Assembly: GCA_025200525.1 (NCBI GenBank) | Contig: CM045767.1 | Coordinates: forward strand, 122,810,346 to 122,874,345 | Direction: 5' to 3' | DNA from: Camellia lanceoleosa | Lineage: Eukaryota > Streptophyta > Magnoliopsida > Ericales > Theaceae | DNA: 64,000 bases | Shown: in pieces, positions 1 through 10,772 of the stretch | How positions within the stretch are numbered: the first letter of the stretch is position 1 | How the letters are laid out: the number at the start of each line of letters is the position of its first letter | Notes under the pieces: generated by a model | The model's database searches: none | Told to the model about the DNA's origin: nothing | Seen by the model: the letters and a program-made list of their open reading frames with translations, nothing else | Position numbers and translations under genes: made by a program

Positions 1-690
1 ACCACCATCACCACCCACCCACCACCCACCGTCACCACTTTCCACCACCGTCTTCTGCCGCCGCCACTTGCAACCACTTGCCATTTCTTACTATTTTTTT
101 ATATTTAAAATTTTTTTAAAACATTTTGTCAATTACCAAACGCGTTTGTAGTTTTTGTTTTTTTAAAAATAAACAAAAACCAGTTTATAAAATTTTTGTA
201 AATATAAACTGAAAATGTAAACGTTATCAAACACACCCTAACCATTTCATTTTCAGTTTTCAATTTATATTTACAAAAATTTTAAAAACTGTCATAAAAA
301 CTTGTTTGACAATTTTTTTTTATTTATAAATGGTTGTCAAAATTTGTAATTTTGAGGAAAAAATGTAAATTCAAAAAATAAGTTTACATTGGTTTTTAAA
401 CAGAAATTTAAAAATTTTACTAGCAAAATTTTTTTTTAATTAATTTTTTTTCTAATTAATTTTTTTTCAATGAATTTTTTTTCCAACTAATATTAACAGA
501 TGGGGCAATGATACTTTAAACCTTAGGGAGGGGATTGTAGTTTCTAAAATGTGAGGGGTGTCAATATAATTTACCAGTGAGGGCAAAATTAGTATTTAAA
601 AAAATCAAATTGCTGAAGGGAATCTGTAACGAAACTTTAAACCTCCAGGATGGAGATGTAATTTCCAAAACGCGTATGATATTTTAATCA
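1..690. other. AT-rich non-coding flank
   Basis: No gene is visible. The first 80 bases are an ACC/CCA-rich simple-sequence stretch. The remainder is T- and A-homopolymer-rich DNA with an imperfect inverted repeat at 189-283. The left border of the CACTA-like element should lie near the right end of this stretch, but no CACTA terminus was found. Confidence 0.6.
189..283. repeat. Imperfect inverted repeat (small foldback)
   Basis: The arm at 189-216 is the reverse complement of the arm at 248-283, apart from a six-base insertion in the right arm. The loop is about 31 bases. This resembles the core of a small inverted-repeat element, but no target duplication was recognised. Confidence 0.5.
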
Positions 691-850
691 CACTTAATTT
701 GATTGAGTGTAATAATATTTATTTTTTATGACACTTTTTAATTAAGTGTGATTATATATATTTTTTAATTTCACGTTCTAAATAAGTGTGATTATATATA
801 ATTTTTTTAATCACAACTTCTAAATAAATGTGATCTATGTGATCAAAAAA
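691..850. repeat. Left subterminal repeats of the CACTA-like element
   Basis: Four or five degenerate copies of ATCACACTT / AAGTGTGAT are separated by AT-rich spacers. They are clearly related to the sharper array at 6150-6526 and are interpreted as the opposite subterminal region of the same element. Confidence 0.5.
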
Positions 851-989
851 ATTTTGGGGGAATATTTACCGCCTAATTTTATTTCATGTTTAATTTTATT
901 AATTTTATTTATTTATTATTTCTCTGTACATACACCGAAGGAAATACCCATCAACACTGTTTTCCCCTCTTTTCCACTCTTATTGTCTT

Positions 990-1110
990 GAACCCTAACC
1001 TCGTCAAATAGAAAGCAGTGAAGGTTGAGCGAAATCAGAGGGCAACGGTGAGCTAGCGGGGGCTGTGACGACGACTGTACTTCACTCTCACTCTCATTCT
1101 CACGACAGAG
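990..1110 (+). other. Leader-exon-like segment (unrecognised)
   Basis: This is a GC-richer stretch inside AT-rich DNA, with an AACCCTAACC motif and CT-rich tracts typical of plant 5' untranslated leaders. It ends in a good splice donor (CGACAGAG|GTATGT) at 1110/1111. It precedes the TM9SF exons on the same strand and may be the first exon of the captured gene. The call rests only on composition and the donor site. A 20-base motif ending at a GTATG donor occurs twice just downstream (about 1308 and 1370). Confidence 0.25.
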
Positions 1111-2095
1111 GTATGTCTTCTCTTCCTCTCTCTCTCCCTCTTGCTCTCTTGTGTCGCCAACTACACTCCCTCGAACGGCAATGCCTCTTCGTGTCCCTCT
1201 TTCGCACAGTGAATCGTGAGCAGCGCTGATCATGACCCTCTCTTTGGTCGTTGCCCTCTACCCTCTGCCCTCTCTCTGTTGGTCGATTTTCAAGCTATGG
1301 CCTTTCTATCTCAGATTCAAGTATGATTTTCTTGACACAAGGCACGGACGGGTTTCTTCTTGCGGGTTTCTATCTCAGATTCAAGTATGTACATCACACT
1401 GTATGATGAAGCAATTGATATTTATGTTATTATTGTAGAAAACCAAGGTTGCATTTGTATTGGCAATCTTTTACTTTGTTGTTTGGAACAGAATAAAGTT
1501 ATTTTTTACCCACTGGCTGGGACATGCTGCTTATGTTGGCACCTATGAGCATTGTGGTCAATAGCCTGTCATGGGAATTATTGCTCTCTTTGTGGGTATA
1601 TTATTTTTTTTAACATAAATAGAGCTTAAAAATTAATGATTCAATTGTTTTGTCAAGCACCTATAGCACTGTATATTCAACTTAGAAAGACAATTCGAGA
1701 TTTCATATCTTTGAGACAACAGACGCATAGTTGAGAGCCTATACTAAACATCGATTTCATAGAGTTCGGAGGCTTGAGTCCATGAGTGTTTGATTTCTTA
1801 GTCTTTAAACTTTTCGATTTTTACCCTTTGAGGTATTGAAATGCAATGGTGCATTCATATTCACTTTTGCATTGGATGGCATGAGCATCGTCTAGGATCC
1901 TTGATTTCTTGTAATACTTTGATATTCCATTTTATAGCTCCATACTACATGTGGATTGGGAAACATGAGTATGGAGGTCTTTTGGTTTTATGCCTTTTGT
2001 TGGGTTTTGGGTTTCAATTTTCTTATATATTTGTTGGAGCTCTATTCTTCACCATTTCGATCTTCTTCTTCTTGGTTTCGGCATCTTTGAATCTT

Positions 2096-2586
2096 GTTGA
2101 CGATCTGCCTCTATGGGGTATGTATTAACAAATTTTAATTTTTTTATTTATTTATGTATTGTACTTTTTGTATTATTAAACTTATTTTTAATTTTTGAGT
2201 CTGTTCAGATGTTTAATTCAATGCTTTATTTTATCATCTTGTCGATGTTATAGGTTTTGTTGGTGAGCTGCATCCTGACAAGAACAGTGATAACAAGCAT
2301 GTGCTTTACACACATAAAAACATTATTGTTAAATACAACAAGGATCAGGTCCTTTGCTTATGCACCATTTGATTTTACATGGGGATTCATAATTTCTGTG
2401 TTATTGTTGTTAATTGTTTCTTTTCATGTAGATCATTCATGTTAACCTCACTCAAGAGAGCCCTAAACCATTGGAAGTGGGGAGAGCACTGGACATGACA
2501 TAATCCGTCAAATGGATCCCAATTAATGTCACTTTTGCACGACGCTTTGATGTTTACCTGGATTATCCCTTCTTTGAGCATCAGGT
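2096..2586 (+). pseudogene. Captured fragment of a TM9SF/nonaspanin (EMP70) gene
   Basis: Three exon pieces join in phase across GT/AG introns. The first, ending at 2117, encodes VDDLPLWG. The second (2254-2348) encodes FVGELHPDKNSDN and then KHVLYTHKNIIVKYNKDQ. The third (2432-2586) encodes IIHVNLTQESPKPLE and, later, VTFARRFDVYLDYPFFEHQ. These match the lumenal region just before the first transmembrane helix of transmembrane-9 superfamily proteins, Golgi/endosomal nine-pass membrane proteins; the DDLPLWG and RRFDVYLD motifs are diagnostic. A TAA at 2501-2503 sits where the family has Tyr, between LDMT and SVKW, so the reading frame is dead. The N-terminal region and all nine membrane helices are missing. 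It lies between the two CACTA subterminal arrays, implying transposon capture. A plant TMN1 (TM9SF3-like) relative is the likely parent. Confidence 0.8.
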
Positions 2587-3787
2587 AAATGGTCTTGTAT
2601 ATTTGACATTCTTTCCCTCCCCTCTGTGTATTGTCAATAAAGGAATAATAGGTGTTGCATTGCTTGTTATAAATTGGTTAATCCACATATTTGCTTATTT
2701 GCAATTTTGATACCATGGTATTTCTTGTAATAAATCGAGTCTTTAGTGGATGGTTTGATGTTACATTTAATTTTTTATTACAACATTATACCAATGCTTT
2801 TAATGGCTTTAGTGCATTCACTTGGGCGTTATTAGCAAGGAAATACAAATAAATAAAGAAAATTCCCAGCAATCCTCTTTGATATATTTGGAGTCAGAAG
2901 AAATCTTCTACAGTCAAGTCACTCAAATTTGAGTCATCACTATACTTGGTTAAAGAAAAATTAAAATTACGTCATTGCATGAAATCTTAAAATTTCCATG
3001 TGACTAGGACACATGCATAGGTTTTGTGCAATTTGACATGGACTCTTTTATTCCTCTAAACCATGGTTTTAAATATCGGCTGATATGTATTGGTTTTTTG
3101 GCCTCCTAATACTGATACACCCAGTATATCAGTGGGAAAGAAGATCGTATATGCGTATCGGCTAGCTAAAGTGGTACATTTGGGTTTCTGATTCTTTGTT
3201 GCTTGCCTCCTAGGGCTAGTGAACTTTTGCTACAAAGACTTGCTATGAATGTTAATAAATTAGTTTGCTTTAAAAATTTTATTAAACCTTTGACATTGGG
3301 AAGTTTTAGATGCATAAGAATAATTTTTCTTAAATTTCTTTGTAGGTATAGTTATCATTTTATAGGTTGTTCAGATTTGTTGATTTTGAGTTTGTGTTCC
3401 TTGTGATTGAATTTTTGTTTGATTACTCATGGTATGTGTTCATAAGGGCCTGTTTTGTAAGTGCATGGATTTCAAATGTAACCATGTTCCTTTTGTAAAT
3501 TTTGCTTGCTGCTCATCTATGTTTGACATTGGGGAAAAGCTGTGAAGAATAATGATATCCTCAAACATTATAAAATTAGGTGAATTTTTAATTATTGATG
3601 GTATGAAAATTTGTGTAAAAGAAAGTGTTGACTATATATTTATATATATGGGGCCAGCAGGATTTGACTGAAATCATTGTAGAAATGTTGTTCAAATTGA
3701 AACATTGTGTGTACTCTTAGTTAAATTTCTTGGATTAAGGTTGATTAGGTTATGTTATTTATTATTTGTGTGTAATTCTTTTTTATG

Positions 3788-3907
3788 AGTCTCCTTGTGG
3801 ATTACAACTCTGGGATAATTTGCCAGAATATACACAAGTTTTCTCTCTCAAATCAACTAGTGGACAACCACATCCATTGTCGACTTTTGAATGCTTCAAT
3901 TTGCAAG
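3788..3907 (+). other. Exon-like segment of unknown origin
   Basis: An open stretch encodes LWDNLPEYTQVFSLKS and continues for about 15 more residues to a good splice donor (TTGCAAG|GTATGC at 3907/3908). A possible acceptor (ATGAG) lies at about 3788. The composition looks coding, but I do not recognise the family and it is not obviously TM9SF. It may be another exon of the captured gene or of a second one. Confidence 0.3.
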
Positions 3908-5016
3908 GTATGCTTATCCTTAATTTGGGTGGTTTTAAAATCCTTGAAACCGAACTTGATGAAGTGCGAGTTGAATGGATTAATTTCGTACTAAAGAATA
4001 TGAGTTGAAATCCAACATGTAAGTATGATATAACTTCTGTTCTTTAAATTGCTAGTAAACAATTTTTTTAGTTGGTAAGGAATATATAATCATTTCAAGA
4101 ACATAACAAATTTCATAAAATGTGTAAATTATACTTCATACAAAAGCATTTGTACAATGGAAGATAGTAAACTCAAGTACATCTTAGGAAAACTCACAAC
4201 CTTCACAAAATATCACTCTTACACTCGAGTTTGAGATTGCTTCACACTAGATCAGTCTTTTATATCACTCTTGTATTGCATGATACCCAATACAATGAAT
4301 ATAAGGATGAACTCAATTCGAAATATGATAAATAAATATTTTTTAATTTTTTTATTTTGCCTTTGGCATCATTTGATTTTCACGAATAGCAATTAGAAAT
4401 AGACAAAGTTGGGTAGGTAATAGGTTACAAGCCAAATGTTGACTACCATAGATACATTGTTCTCAATAAAAGTACAAAGTCAATTTAGAGTTATCTTTAA
4501 ATATAGCTTCTAATTTGTGATTCTAAAATTGAAATAATCTGAGATGGTAGCTTGAGACTCTCCATGAAAAGTTATTTATTGAGTGATGGTAAGCGTATAT
4601 TTATTCTTGCATAAGTGAACTATGTACATATTATGGAACAGCTAAAATCAACTCGATTTATTGGGTGCTATGATCATAAATCTCCAATTTCTTTGGTTTG
4701 GAAGGTTGAGTTACAGAGCAGGCTTCTGAACATCACTTTTTAGAAATTATATGTTTACCATGAATAAATAATTTATTTATTTTTTTAATGATTTTTCAAA
4801 TATCATATGGTGGTTTTCTATATTTTTTGAAGATAGCATGTCCTTAAACATTTAATAGAAATTATATCTTCAGTGTTTATTGTTATCTTGCTTGAAAAGT
4901 GTGATTAGCGTTATGATGGTTATCCATTTTATTTTTTGATTAGCAAAGAAAATTTTATTGATGAAAAGACCATGAAAAGCACAACACATGATACAAAAAA
5001 AAAAAAAAAAAGAGTA

Positions 5017-5106
5017 CATATTGCATCATAGCAAAACCCTTTCATCTTAACTAGGTTAGCATGAAAGGCAAGCCCAATCAGACGCACTTTGCTATGATGC
5101 AATATG
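5017..5106. repeat. Perfect 19-bp inverted repeat around a 52-base loop
   Basis: The arm at 5017-5035 is exactly reverse-complementary to the arm at 5088-5106. An A17 tract lies just upstream (about 4995-5011), preceded by AAATTTTATTGATGAAAAG, a combination often seen in retroposon remnants. Transcribed on either strand it would form a 19-bp stem. Confidence 0.7.
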
Positions 5107-6149
5107 CACTTCTCTCTTTTCTATGACTGTTATGCATGATAGTGTATTCACAACTTTGCTTTGTGTATGGACAAATTACCATGAGTTAATTCTAGTTAAG
5201 TTGAAAACAAATTTGGGTCATGGTAGTTATATAACTATTCCAGACTTTTCCTCCTTTAAACTTGTTCTCTTTTGTCCTCTTTTCTTCTTTTCTCTTTCAT
5301 CATCTCATCTCTTTCTTCCCTTTCTATCCACTCTCTACTTATATTTTTTCTTATTTGAAAACAGATACACCAGCACATAATTCTTAAAATCTTGGTGGAA
5401 TTGCTCAACACTCAAATATTTGAACTGTGGGGGATTGTTCATTTGTTTAGTCTTTTGGAGTTGACCCATCTTGACTTGGTATATTAATTGCGTTTCTTTT
5501 TCTACCTTGATTTGAGCTTTAATTTTTGTTGGGATTTAGTTTAGTTTACTCTCTCTGTTGATGTGTTGCTATAACAATTTTTTGACAAAATCTTTTCAAG
5601 GCTATGATTTACTAATATGTGTTTATATATACTGTTCAATCATGCTCTATATGTATGTCATATTTATATATGGTAATACAAACATTTTATACTAGTAATA
5701 ATCAAATTCGTTATTTCTTTCTATTGATGCAGGGGATGAAGAGTCAGTGTGATGATAAAATGTTCGATTTTGTCTTTTGTAAGACAAGAACAGTCTCTAC
5801 AAAATAGTACGTTTTTTCATATGCTTCTAGCGGTTTCTAAATTAATTTGTTTTTTTATTTTTCAAGTCAGAAATTTCTTGGAGAGATGCAAAATATGGTC
5901 AAAGAATTCAAGAACTTAGTTTTTTCAATTTTTTTTTTTAATATATGTAATCACAGTTAAAAACTTTTTATTAATTTCTTTGTACATACTTTTGAACATT
6001 TAACTTTTATTTATGAAATATATGACGTTATTCTATTTAATATATGGTTGTGATTCAAAATATAGTATATAGTGTGTATTATATTCTGCAAATGCGCGTA
6101 CAAAAATAATATTGATTATTCTTCAAATATGTCGAATTTTTTTTTTAAT

Positions 6150-6540
6150 CACAGGTTTTATTAGTTATTAATCACACTATCTAAATAATTTTAATCACAC
6201 TTAAAAGGTGTGATCTAAATGTTTTTAATCACACTTAAAATGTGTGATCTAAATGTTTTTAATCACACTTAGAAGGTGTGATCGAAATTTTTTTAATCAC
6301 ACTTAAAAAGTGTGATCTAAATGTTTTTAATCACACTTAGAAGGTGTGATCTAAATGTTTTTAATCACACTTAAAAGGTGTGATGAAAGCATTTTTTAAT
6401 GACACTTAAAAAGTGTGATTAAAAATGACCCATTTTAATCACACTCCCAAAGACCACACTTTAATAAAATTTAAAAGGTGTGATTAAAAAACATACATCA
6501 CACTAAAAAAGTGTGATCTTTATCTGTATTTGTAGTAGTG
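6150..6540. repeat. Right subterminal palindrome array and CACTA terminus
   Basis: About ten copies of a roughly 34-bp unit, core ATCACACTTAAAAGGTGTGAT, occur here; the six central units are nearly identical. Each unit is itself a hairpin (ATCACACTT pairs with GGTGTGAT). The array ends 14 bases before the terminal GTAGTAGTG at 6532-6540. The layout matches CACTA subterminal repeats. It is not a CRISPR array: the spacers are also repeated and the context is plant DNA. Confidence 0.75.
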
Positions 6541-6866
6541 CGAGAACTTGACTTTTAACAAGCGAAGCAAAAAGGATCATTGAACTCCAGCTCCATTGTT
6601 TTTATGTATTTGTTTTCACCGTATAATGCACTTATATTACATAATGCGTGTAATTCAAATAAATAAAAATAAAATAAAATAATTATAATATAGTGTGTTA
6701 GTCAAATAGTAAAAATCTTATTTATTTAATATAAGTCCAAGGTTTAAGTTTTCTTCTCTCATCTATTTAATTTATTTTTTTTAATTTTCAATAAAAAAGT
6801 GGACACGTGACAATATAAGAAACTAAGGCTTCAGGACACCATAAGGAGTGTTCACTTTATATATAA
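6541..6866. other. Spacer between CACTA-like element and Helitron A
   Basis: No gene is seen. Positions 6541-6620 are clearly related to 59868-59950 (shared GACTTGACTTTTAA and AAAAAGGATCATTGAA). They probably represent an older repeat into which the CACTA element inserted. The right end (about 6810-6860) contains GGCTTCAGGACACCA, which also lies just inside the 5' ends of Helitrons B and C, so a decayed Helitron 5' end may abut element A here. Confidence 0.5.
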
Positions 6867-6896
6867 TTAGCGGCCAGGCACACGCGATGCGTGTGC
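6867..6896 (-). other. Helitron A 3' terminus (hairpin + CTAA)
   Basis: Minus strand: GCACACGC-ATC-GCGTGTGC forms an 8-bp stem (6878-6896), then CTGGCCG, then CTAA at 6870-6867, followed by T. The same hairpin recurs at 18574-18592, 19530-19548 and 21260-21278. It is the termination signal for rolling-circle transposition in this superfamily. Confidence 0.85.
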
Positions 6897-7885
6897 AAAC
6901 TCGTTTAGAATTATAATATGAATTTGATATTATTTTTTCTAATAATATACATGTAAATCATATGAATAATTATGTACAATGAAAAATGCAACATTAACAT
7001 ATTTGATAAATAAAATATATGCACATTAAAATATGTACACATCTTTTGAAAAATGCAATATTTACTAATCTTAACTAAAAAAATTATACAATAAAAATTC
7101 ATATAAAATCTAAATTTGGTAACATGAGACCGGAGATCCTGCAAATCTTGCAAAAAAAAAATAAAATATATAAGATATATGTAAAAATTAGTTTGCTAAT
7201 AATATACATTGATTAAATTAAAATTTTACGTTTTTAAAGTGAGCCATAATTATACATATGCATATTTTAACTAATAGAGTACAATAATAACATTGGTTTT
7301 ATAATTGGCTTATTATGTATAAAGACACAAAAGGTAATTATTTTGTTAATTTTTTATAAACAAAATTAAAAAATTAAAAACTTACATATTGACATAGATT
7401 GACATAGTCCATATCAAATGTCACATTCAATAATCTCTTCAAATTGTTTTGATACAATTTTTGCCATAGATCTATGACAACATTAAATTACAAAAAATAA
7501 GATGGAATTGACAAAAAATGAAGTACATAACTTTTGTTATACATACAAACCTAGAAGTAGATTACCTTGTAACAACGTTGCACATATATTTGTAAGCTTT
7601 CAATTTTTGTATTATTCGTTGCCTATAAAACTGAGGAAAAATATCTTACTTCCTTGTAAGTTGATTGTTTGACAAATTTATAAAATCTAAAATTAATTTG
7701 TAAATTCACAAATATGAATATATGGAGCATAGTAGTAAAGTTCATAAGACTTGATTTTTTACCACATATATGTCCACATATACTTGCTCTATCAGATATG
7801 ATAGAATTTCTGTAAAAAGATTACAATAACTATTAACAAATGTAACATATTGAAATTATTCATATTAAATGCCACAAACACATTA

Positions 7886-8201
7886 TCATACCGATGTTGT
7901 CATTGCCTCAAAAGCTCTCGCACAATTAATTTTCCCAATTGTTTTTTTATCAACTTTAATAGAGACCTTCCATCCAAGACTGTATATGGAGAACTGTTTG
8001 ACCTACATTAATTTAAAAGGTATAGTCAAACTCAAAATATATGCGAATATTGTCAGATTAAATAGCAAAAATTTTACAAACATTATTTTTTAAACATAAG
8101 TGAAGCCAATACCTGATTTTTAACTTTCTTATCTGCAACCATATTTGCCTCCTCTTGATAATTCTCCCAAAGCTGAAGTAGCTTTATTTTTTGAAGTATT
8201 C
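7886..8201 (-). other. Two-exon open reading frame downstream of the Helitron helicase (unknown)
   Basis: A piece at 8201-8113 begins after TTGTAG, encodes KIKLLQLWENYQEEANMVA plus a short lysine-rich tail ending KNQ, and ends at CAG|GTATTG. A second piece (8002-7886) begins after AATGTAG in matching phase, encodes VKQFSIYSLGWKVSIKVDKK and about 18 more residues, and ends in TGA. The phases agree and both pieces lie on the Helitron coding strand. The helicase exon above ends with its own stop, and a donor (CATGAG|GTATGT) lies just after that stop, so these exons could be a spliced 3' untranslated region or a separate small gene. I do not recognise the product. Plant Helitrons often carry RPA-like genes here, but no OB-fold signature is visible. 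Confidence 0.3.
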
Positions 8202-8310
8202 CTACAATCAATAATTATATGAAGATATATTATAAGTATATTAATTGTAGATTTTTAAAAATGACATAATATAAGCTCAATAAGAACATATTCAGTACAT
8301 ACCTCATGTA

Positions 8311-10772
8311 TCAATAATTTGGTAACAAAACGTCTTTGTAGACTACATTGCGGGTATACACTCCTTCTTCATTATTAACTGAACCCTTTTTAACCAAGAC
8401 TTTAGTTGTCTGATCTGACACTCTTCGAGATAAAGCAACATATAGTTGTCCATGACTAAATACATGATCTGGAAGGTAAATTCCCACATATGGAATTGTT
8501 TGACCTTGTGATTTATTTATCGTCAAAGCAAAACTAAGGTGAACTGGAAATTGTGTGCTTGTCATTTCAAATGAAAGTTTTAAGTTTTCCGGAGCCTTTA
8601 ATGGAATGCGATGTAGGAAAACTCTTGTGCCTTTGAAATGTCCTGTTAAAATCTTTGAATCTATGAAATTATCGTTCAAAGCTCGACACAGTAGCCTTGT
8701 GCCATTGCATAAACTAGAAGAAGGGTCAAGATTCCTCAAAAGCATAATTGGGGCTCCAACTTTCAAATGCAATGCATGTGGGGGATTCCTCTTGGTGAAA
8801 TGGAATTTAAAAACTCTTGTTGATACAAATTTTGGGTATCATTTTCAACTTTATCAAATGAGTGGTACACTCTTGATTCTCCTAGAAATCTCTGAATGAT
8901 TTTCTCATTGAGCTTGTCGACATCTTCATTGCGAGGAGTTATTATGCCCCTACTAACCATATACTCAGCGTCAAAAGAATGGTTTATGATATTAGGATAA
9001 ATTTCTTATAATAGTTGAACTATTGATTGTTCCCCATTCCATGGTATTGCCATCGATGTCGGTACTTTAATCATTTCATCTATAATGGTAGGTTGTACAC
9101 CATCTTCAACAGATCAAAGAAATTCACCAAATTGTTGGTCATTTATAGAGCACATGTTTTGCTTTAAACAAAGTATTTGAATGTGACTCCAAAGAGGTGA
9201 TTTGACTATCGATGCTTTAATAGTTTCAGCTTTTGTACCTTTAGGAACAACTGGAAGTACTTGTCGAAAATCACCACCAAACACCATAATTTTGCCACCA
9301 AATGGATAATCAACACCAGTGATGTCTATGAGTGTTCGATTCAAAGCTTTAAAAGCATAACGATTTGTCATTGTAGCTTCATCCCAAATGATGACTGTTC
9401 AACATCTAATCAGTTCTGCCAAATCTGATTGTTTAGTAATGGAACACACGGACGAAGCCTTTGGATTTAATGGGATCTTGAATCTTGAATGGGATGTCCT
9501 TCTACCAGGTAAAAGTGTAGCTGTAATTCCAGAAGTTGCTATTGCAATGGCAATTCGACATTGACTTCTCACTGAGGCCAACAGTGCACGATATAAATAT
9601 GTCTTTCCAGTTCCTCCTGGGCCATCCACAAAGAAGATTTCACCAGTATTGCATTCCACAGCCTCTATGATTGAATTAAATGCTATGTGTTGTTCACTAT
9701 TTAATGTGGCAATAGAATTTAAGTCTTCTCGAGGAGTTATAATGGAAAACTCATCTTGTGTGACCTTTGGAATTGTTGAATTATCATCCAAATTCATTGT
9801 CATCTCAGGCAAATCGTATTCTAATATGTTCTTATTATGCTGTAGCAGGAGACGATTTATATCTTGCAGAGTTTTGTTAAGGATATACATATTATTCATA
9901 CTGTTTGAAGATATGTAATCTTCAATCAAGTAAGGATAATTTCATCCCACAAACTTCGCACCCCTGTTGGCACACAGTAAACCAAAATTTTAACAAACAA
10001 TCTCCTTAAAGCTGATGGCATGTGCATGGTTGCAGCTTCTAACAAACATTGTCGTATGCTATCATCATGCTCTAACAAACCATGATGCTCAGCTGCTTGT
10101 TTAAAAGTTGGGTACGCAATTCCATTAACCATTAACAAATGATCCAATGATTTTGGTCCTCAGATATGATTGAGTAAAATTCTCAAGTAAAATCTCTCCC
10201 CTTCTGATGGTGAAACTGTGTAAATTCTACCAATTACTCTTTGACAGTTTAATCTCAATTGCCAAATCTTTGCGCTATTGCACCATCTATAGTGTTGCGG
10301 TATCTCTCGATATAAGTATCGATTTGCAGTTTCATCATCAACATTTAATTGAAAGAATTGGGTAAGCATTGTTTTGGAATAATACTCATCGCCTAAAACA
10401 TTTGTGATGTCTTGGAATGTATAAAACCTCACTTGTTGCTTATTTGGTAAGTGTATTTGGAGGCGTTCTACGCTAGGAGTCATTTTGGTCATTGGGAATT
10501 TGAATATTTTCCACAATGCTTCTGGAGCACAAACCCATCTTCCATCTATGAACTGTTGTACTTCGTCATAATTAGGACCTTGACGAACTTCTAGTGCAAC
10601 ACGGTCAAGCCCTTTATAAACATATTTGTAAAAATACTTCATGCTTGTAACACTACTGCAAATTTCAAGATTGATATGACAATCATATTTCAAGAGAAGC
10701 CATGGATTGTACGGAATGACCCAACTATTATCCACTAAGACGCTTGGATTACTCTCTAAAGGAACTGACTCC
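8311..10772 (-). pseudogene. Helitron Rep-helicase, 3' part: tyrosine motif and Pif1-like helicase (broken)
   Basis: This continues the reading interrupted by the solo LTR at 10773. In protein order: the Rep tyrosine motif KYFYKYVYKG (about 10640-10610); the linker GERFYLRILLNHI; Walker A GPGGTGKT (9623-9600); Walker B IIWDEATM (about 9385-9362); VFGGDFRQVLP (about 9290-9255); and the C-terminal helicase motifs INKSQGQT and GQLYVALSR (about 8525-8430). These are the SF1B/Pif1 helicase motifs expected in a Helitron transposase, which unwinds donor DNA during rolling-circle transfer. The frame is broken by TGA stops near 10160, 9399 and 9114, further stops near 9926 and 9007, and a frameshift near 8765. 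At least two TGAs fit CGA to TGA change. Catalytic motifs are preserved between breaks, so decay is fairly recent. Confidence 0.85.

Larger units (their letters stand above)
691..6540. mobile_element. CACTA-like DNA transposon carrying host gene exons (left terminus missing)
   Basis: The right boundary reads, on the minus strand, CACTACTACAAATACAG, which fits a plant CACTA (En/Spm) terminus. Just inside it lies an array of subterminal palindromic repeats with core ATCACACTT..GGTGTGAT, where the transposase of this superfamily is expected to bind. Related but more diverged ATCACACTT/AAGTGTGAT repeats occur at 691-850, so the two sets mark opposite ends of one element. No CACTA terminus is visible at the left, which suggests truncation. 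No transposase ORF is seen. The interior carries intron-exon structured sequence, including a recognisable TM9SF fragment. It is a non-autonomous element with captured gene sequence; the exact left limit is inferred. Confidence 0.6.

Noticed and set aside
916..1233. 105-codon minus-strand ORF
   Set aside because: It is antisense to a CT-rich leader-like segment, with a Glu/Arg-rich composition caused by the simple sequence.
6150..6526. Regular repeat array resembling a CRISPR
   Set aside because: The spacers are themselves repeated, units are palindromic transposon subterminal repeats, and the genome is a plant.
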